Part shown: positions 60,660 to 64,000 of the stretch, piece by piece | Layout: each line of letters starts with the position of its first letter | How positions within the stretch are numbered: position 1 is the first letter of the stretch | DNA from: Scortum barcoo | Taxonomy: Eukaryota; Chordata; Actinopteri; Centrarchiformes; Terapontidae | Assembly (NCBI GenBank): GCA_023238725.1 | Contig: CM041538.1 | Coordinates: 9,980,880 to 10,044,879, forward strand | Length of the DNA stretch: 64,000 bases | Direction: 5' to 3' | Position numbers and translations under genes: made by a program | Notes under the pieces: generated by a model | Database searches by the model: none | What the model was told of the DNA's origin: nothing | Seen by the model: only the letters and a program-made list of their open reading frames with translations

Positions 60660-61050
60660 TTTCTTTAAGGTTATACCCGCTGGGTGTCTCGCGTCACGCA
60701 GCAGCAGGGGGCAGCTCCTCACAAACTGAAGCAGGAGGTGACAGCGCGTCAGCCGCGCGATGGATGAGTGAAGAGGCGCGGACATCCAGCGGAGCCTCTC
60801 GGTCGCCGACAACCCAGCATGGACGAGGGGCGCCGGGACGCGCAGATACGCGGATCCACCTCTGAGCCGCGGAAAGACACCTGCTGTCAGTAGCGGCCGC
60901 CATGCGGAGGCTACCTGAGCACAACAGGATCCAGAGAGATTAGATTATTGGATTGGCTGCAACAGATTATAGCTCTCCTTCCTCCATGCTCCATAAGAAA
61001 ACCACATTTGTCTGATCATATTTTCACGCGGAGGATTTGGAAAGATAAAG
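60660..61050 (+). other. Probable CpG-rich first (non-coding) exon of a plus-strand gene, perhaps abhd8
   Basis: CpG-dense from about 60680 to 60910 (cgcgtcagccgcgcgatgg and similar), ending in a strong donor GATAAAG|gtgagt with the junction at 61050/61051. Short ATG frames inside are not conserved-looking, so the exon is probably 5' UTR. Position and direction match ABHD8 in the conserved DDA1 neighbourhood; no ABHD8 coding sequence is present, so the name is inference. Confidence 0.45.
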
Positions 61051-64000
61051 GTGAGTTATCCATTCGCATCCATGCTCGTTTCTGCTTTGACTTTGTTTGT
61101 TGTTTTGTTGTTGTTTACTATAACCTGTGCATTATTGGCAACAGACCAGAAATAGGTCACCGCACATCAAGTTGCTGTTGACAAAGACAAACAGGTTATT
61201 GGGTGATAAAACTGTGACATTTTATTTGATTCAGCAACAGAGAAGACTACAAGGGAAAACATTCTGGCACTTGCCTCATTTGACTTGTTCAGCTCGCTTT
61301 ATTGTACATAAAGAGACCGTCCGCCTCACCTGCAACACCGTTTAAAACGCCATGCTGTCTCATGTGAAGACAGCTGGGTTTCTTTTCGTTCAGATTGCTT
61401 CTAAATGACCTGTTGTGTGACTGTATAAGTATATCTGGCTCTTTCATGCATCTACTGGCTCTTTATCCTCACACAAAGCAGCATGCAAACAGTGGTGGTT
61501 TTAAGGTGAACACAATACTACAATGCACTTCTTTCCATGCAGAGGTCCCTTAGAGAGACATAAAGAGAAATAGAGAGCACTATTCATTGATTAACCTGTG
61601 GCATACAACAGCAGGCAAGTGCAACAGGATGAGGATTCAGTGTTTGGTAACACATAATTTAACAAAGCAGGGTCCATCACCAGTGAACATGTCATTGTTT
61701 CTTAATTCCGGTTGAGTTCTGGGCATCAGTCCCCACTGTGTTTGTGGCTGACCTGAGTGAATCGATATATAACAGCCTCCTGCAGCCACTGACAACACAC
61801 GTCACACACACTGGTGACTACAAGAGAAATCTTGCTTCATCGTACAGTACAATGTCCAAATGGAGGACATCAAGCACAGGGAGGAAAACTCAAGCAGCAG
61901 TGAAAAAAGCACAAGGATTTTATTCAAGAGAGGAGTGCCTTCCCCACATGACATTAACATTTCCTAACATGACGTGATTAGGGAACTGCTATTGTGACTG
62001 GTGGTCAGCTCAATCCTTGGATCAGCTTGATAATTAGGTGTAATGGTGAAATAGTGGCCCTTGCCTTTCTCTCACTGCAGTCATGCCCTCACTGCTCTTT
62101 AACAGGACAGCTAACACCTGACCGCTCCAGTGGCCAGCGGAAGAAACAGTGGTGTTACAGAGCAGGTACTCCCAGCAGCGATTTTGAGAAACTTTCGAGT
62201 GTTGCTCGAAAAGGCCACAGAGGCAGTGTCCTTCTGTCCGGTGCATCCCAGTGCCGTACCAAATATGGCGCAGTGTGCACTGGTGAGGCCTGATCACTAC
62301 TGTCACAGCTATAAAAAAGATCTGTGTAAAAAAGATCTGTGTATCATATCAAACTGAATGAAGTATCATGTGCAAGGCAAGTGAGAACTGAGTCAACATG
62401 TGCTATTCTTACAGCTGCAATTAAGAGACATCGGACAGATTTGATTATCACATTGGAGGAGTCTTTTGCTTAGTTATTTGCCACTCACCGATGTTTTCCC
62501 TGATGCACTTCTTAGGATAGTGCTAGTTTTCCCTTCTGAAAAAACAAACACCGTCTGTGCTATTCTAATTGAATTATATATATAGACTAGATTAGAAAGG
62601 AGGGGAGACTGCTTTGGAAAAAGTCGCAAAGGGCATGCATGGAAGGATATTATTTTGCCACCCAACACCACCTCTGTATTTGGGTATCATCACAAAGTCT
62701 ATTTTACAACTGATTTTAATATCTGAGGCAGATTTAAAAGGGGGGCAGGGTGGATGAATGGAGGGTTTTATGTTTGTAAGGGTAGAAATTGTTTTTTGGA
62801 TTGATTTAATCCATGGAAGTAAAACCAGACATCTATTCTAGTCCCAGTGTTTAATGTAAATAGACACAAATACACCAAGGGAGGTTGCAAAATGATAAAA
62901 AAAGAATTGTTTATATCCAAGGTCACACAACGGCACTGGATGACAGATGCCCTTTGATGTGAGAATAATATTACAGGCAAATGTACTGCCCTCAGTTGTA
63001 TCAAAATGGCCCTCTCAGCTCCCTGCGGTCACGCACAGCAACACACACACACACACTGTACGACACTGCTGTTTGGATAAAGGATGTGCAAGTATAAGCA
63101 GAAAGTGCAGGAGCATGGCCAGCAAAGCAGGAATGCTGTATTACATTGTACAGATAATCCTCAGATGAAGGCAGTAGCGGATGGGTTGCAAGTGTAGTAA
63201 AAAATGCAGCAAAATCACACAGAGGGTAAGAGTGTTTCTGTACAGTATCACTGTTTTCATCCAGAGAGTAGCTAGACAGATTGTGTTGTGCAGACTTAGA
63301 CAGAGAGTATAATCCCCTCTAGCAGGTAGGGGAGCAACAGGAAGGCAGGCTAATGCCACCAGCAGAGACTTGCAGACCCTGCTTGGCTGTTATGCTGTTG
63401 CCATGGCTGATAATCAACCAGCAACCTAACATATGCGGTATACTGTACCTGTCCTGTGTATTAGACATGCATTACACATAGTCTCGTCCATTCTTTGGGT
63501 ATTTAATCCTCTATTAGTAGTTGGCTTGCACTTATTTCAAAATTAGCAGTTATGACCGCACAAAGAAGCCATTTGTTTTTCGTAAATGGGTGCAATATGG
63601 AGCACTCACATAATCCTGTTGTTGTGCACATTTACCAGTTTGCTACAGAATCATGACATATGAGGACTGCCTGCCATTTGCTACATGAGGTTAGTTTACA
63701 ACAAAGTGCTTAACTTTTCTTTATTTTGTAATAGGACTTAACACATCCAAACTGGGCAATACTTAGTACACATAATTACTGTTGGTTGTTTTGTGGTTTG
63801 GACTGGCAGTATGGCAGTGTGTGCCATTGCAGTGTGATCACATGGTGGACAGCTTTAACCCCGGGAGCTAAAACTGTCCACGTCTATTAATACCCCCAAA
63901 GTCTGCACTGAGGGAAGATGCTGCTCAGTTACGTCTGATAGAAAATCACAAGGGTTTGAGTCGTAATTAGACGCCAGAGCGTAATGGCACAAGAACTTCT
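61051..64000 (+). other. Possible intron 1 of the downstream plus-strand gene
   Basis: No exon recognised. Short frames near 61.7-62.4 kb lack family resemblance. A short CA run is at about 63040-63056. The sequence is ordinary A+T-rich non-coding DNA. Confidence 0.4.

Overview
The window is vertebrate nuclear DNA. Genes are split by GT-AG introns, there are long (CA)n/(GT)n and tetranucleotide microsatellites, and the spacers are A+T-rich. The three recognisable genes and several degenerate interspersed repeats of types I know from percomorph fish point to a teleost, but the species cannot be fixed from the sequence. There is no operon, phage, CRISPR array or other bacterial feature.

Layout. 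(1) About 1-2273: non-coding, including the likely 3' UTR of the first gene. (2) 2274-16012, minus strand: gtpbp3, the mitochondrial tRNA-modifying GTPase. Eleven coding exons join in frame to 516 codons plus stop. (3) 16013-18996: a head-to-head spacer with a TCTA/GATA microsatellite and inverted CCAAT boxes. (4) 18997-52112, plus strand: ano8 (anoctamin 8 / TMEM16H). Nineteen coding exons join in frame to 1147 codons plus stop, with a first intron of about 18.6 kb and a 3' UTR reaching a poly(A) signal at 55360-55365. (5) 57500-58995, minus strand: dda1 (DET1- and DDB1-associated protein 1). Five coding exons give 102 codons plus stop; its 3' UTR converges on that of ano8. (6) 59.0-59.4 kb: dda1 promoter region. 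(7) About 60.66-61.05 kb: a CpG-rich segment ending in a strong splice donor, probably the first non-coding exon of a plus-strand gene that continues beyond the window. (8) 61.05-64.0 kb: no coding sequence recognised.

Gene order and orientation (GTPBP3 and ANO8 divergent, ANO8 and DDA1 convergent, then a gene diverging from DDA1) match the human 19p13.11 neighbourhood GTPBP3-ANO8-DDA1-MRPL34-ABHD8. I therefore suggest, as inference only, that the 60.7 kb exon belongs to abhd8. The genes do not share a pathway: GTPBP3 acts in mitochondrial tRNA wobble-uridine modification, ANO8 in endoplasmic-reticulum/plasma-membrane contact and membrane transport, and DDA1 in CUL4-DDB1 ubiquitin ligases. 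They are conserved neighbours, not a functional cluster.

I found no previously undescribed system. The most notable local features are a 38-bp tandem duplication that doubles the splice acceptor of ano8 exon 16, a GT microsatellite directly after the dda1 stop codon, a short upstream ORF ending 8 bases before the ano8 start, and a perfect RFX-type X-box between dda1 and the next gene.
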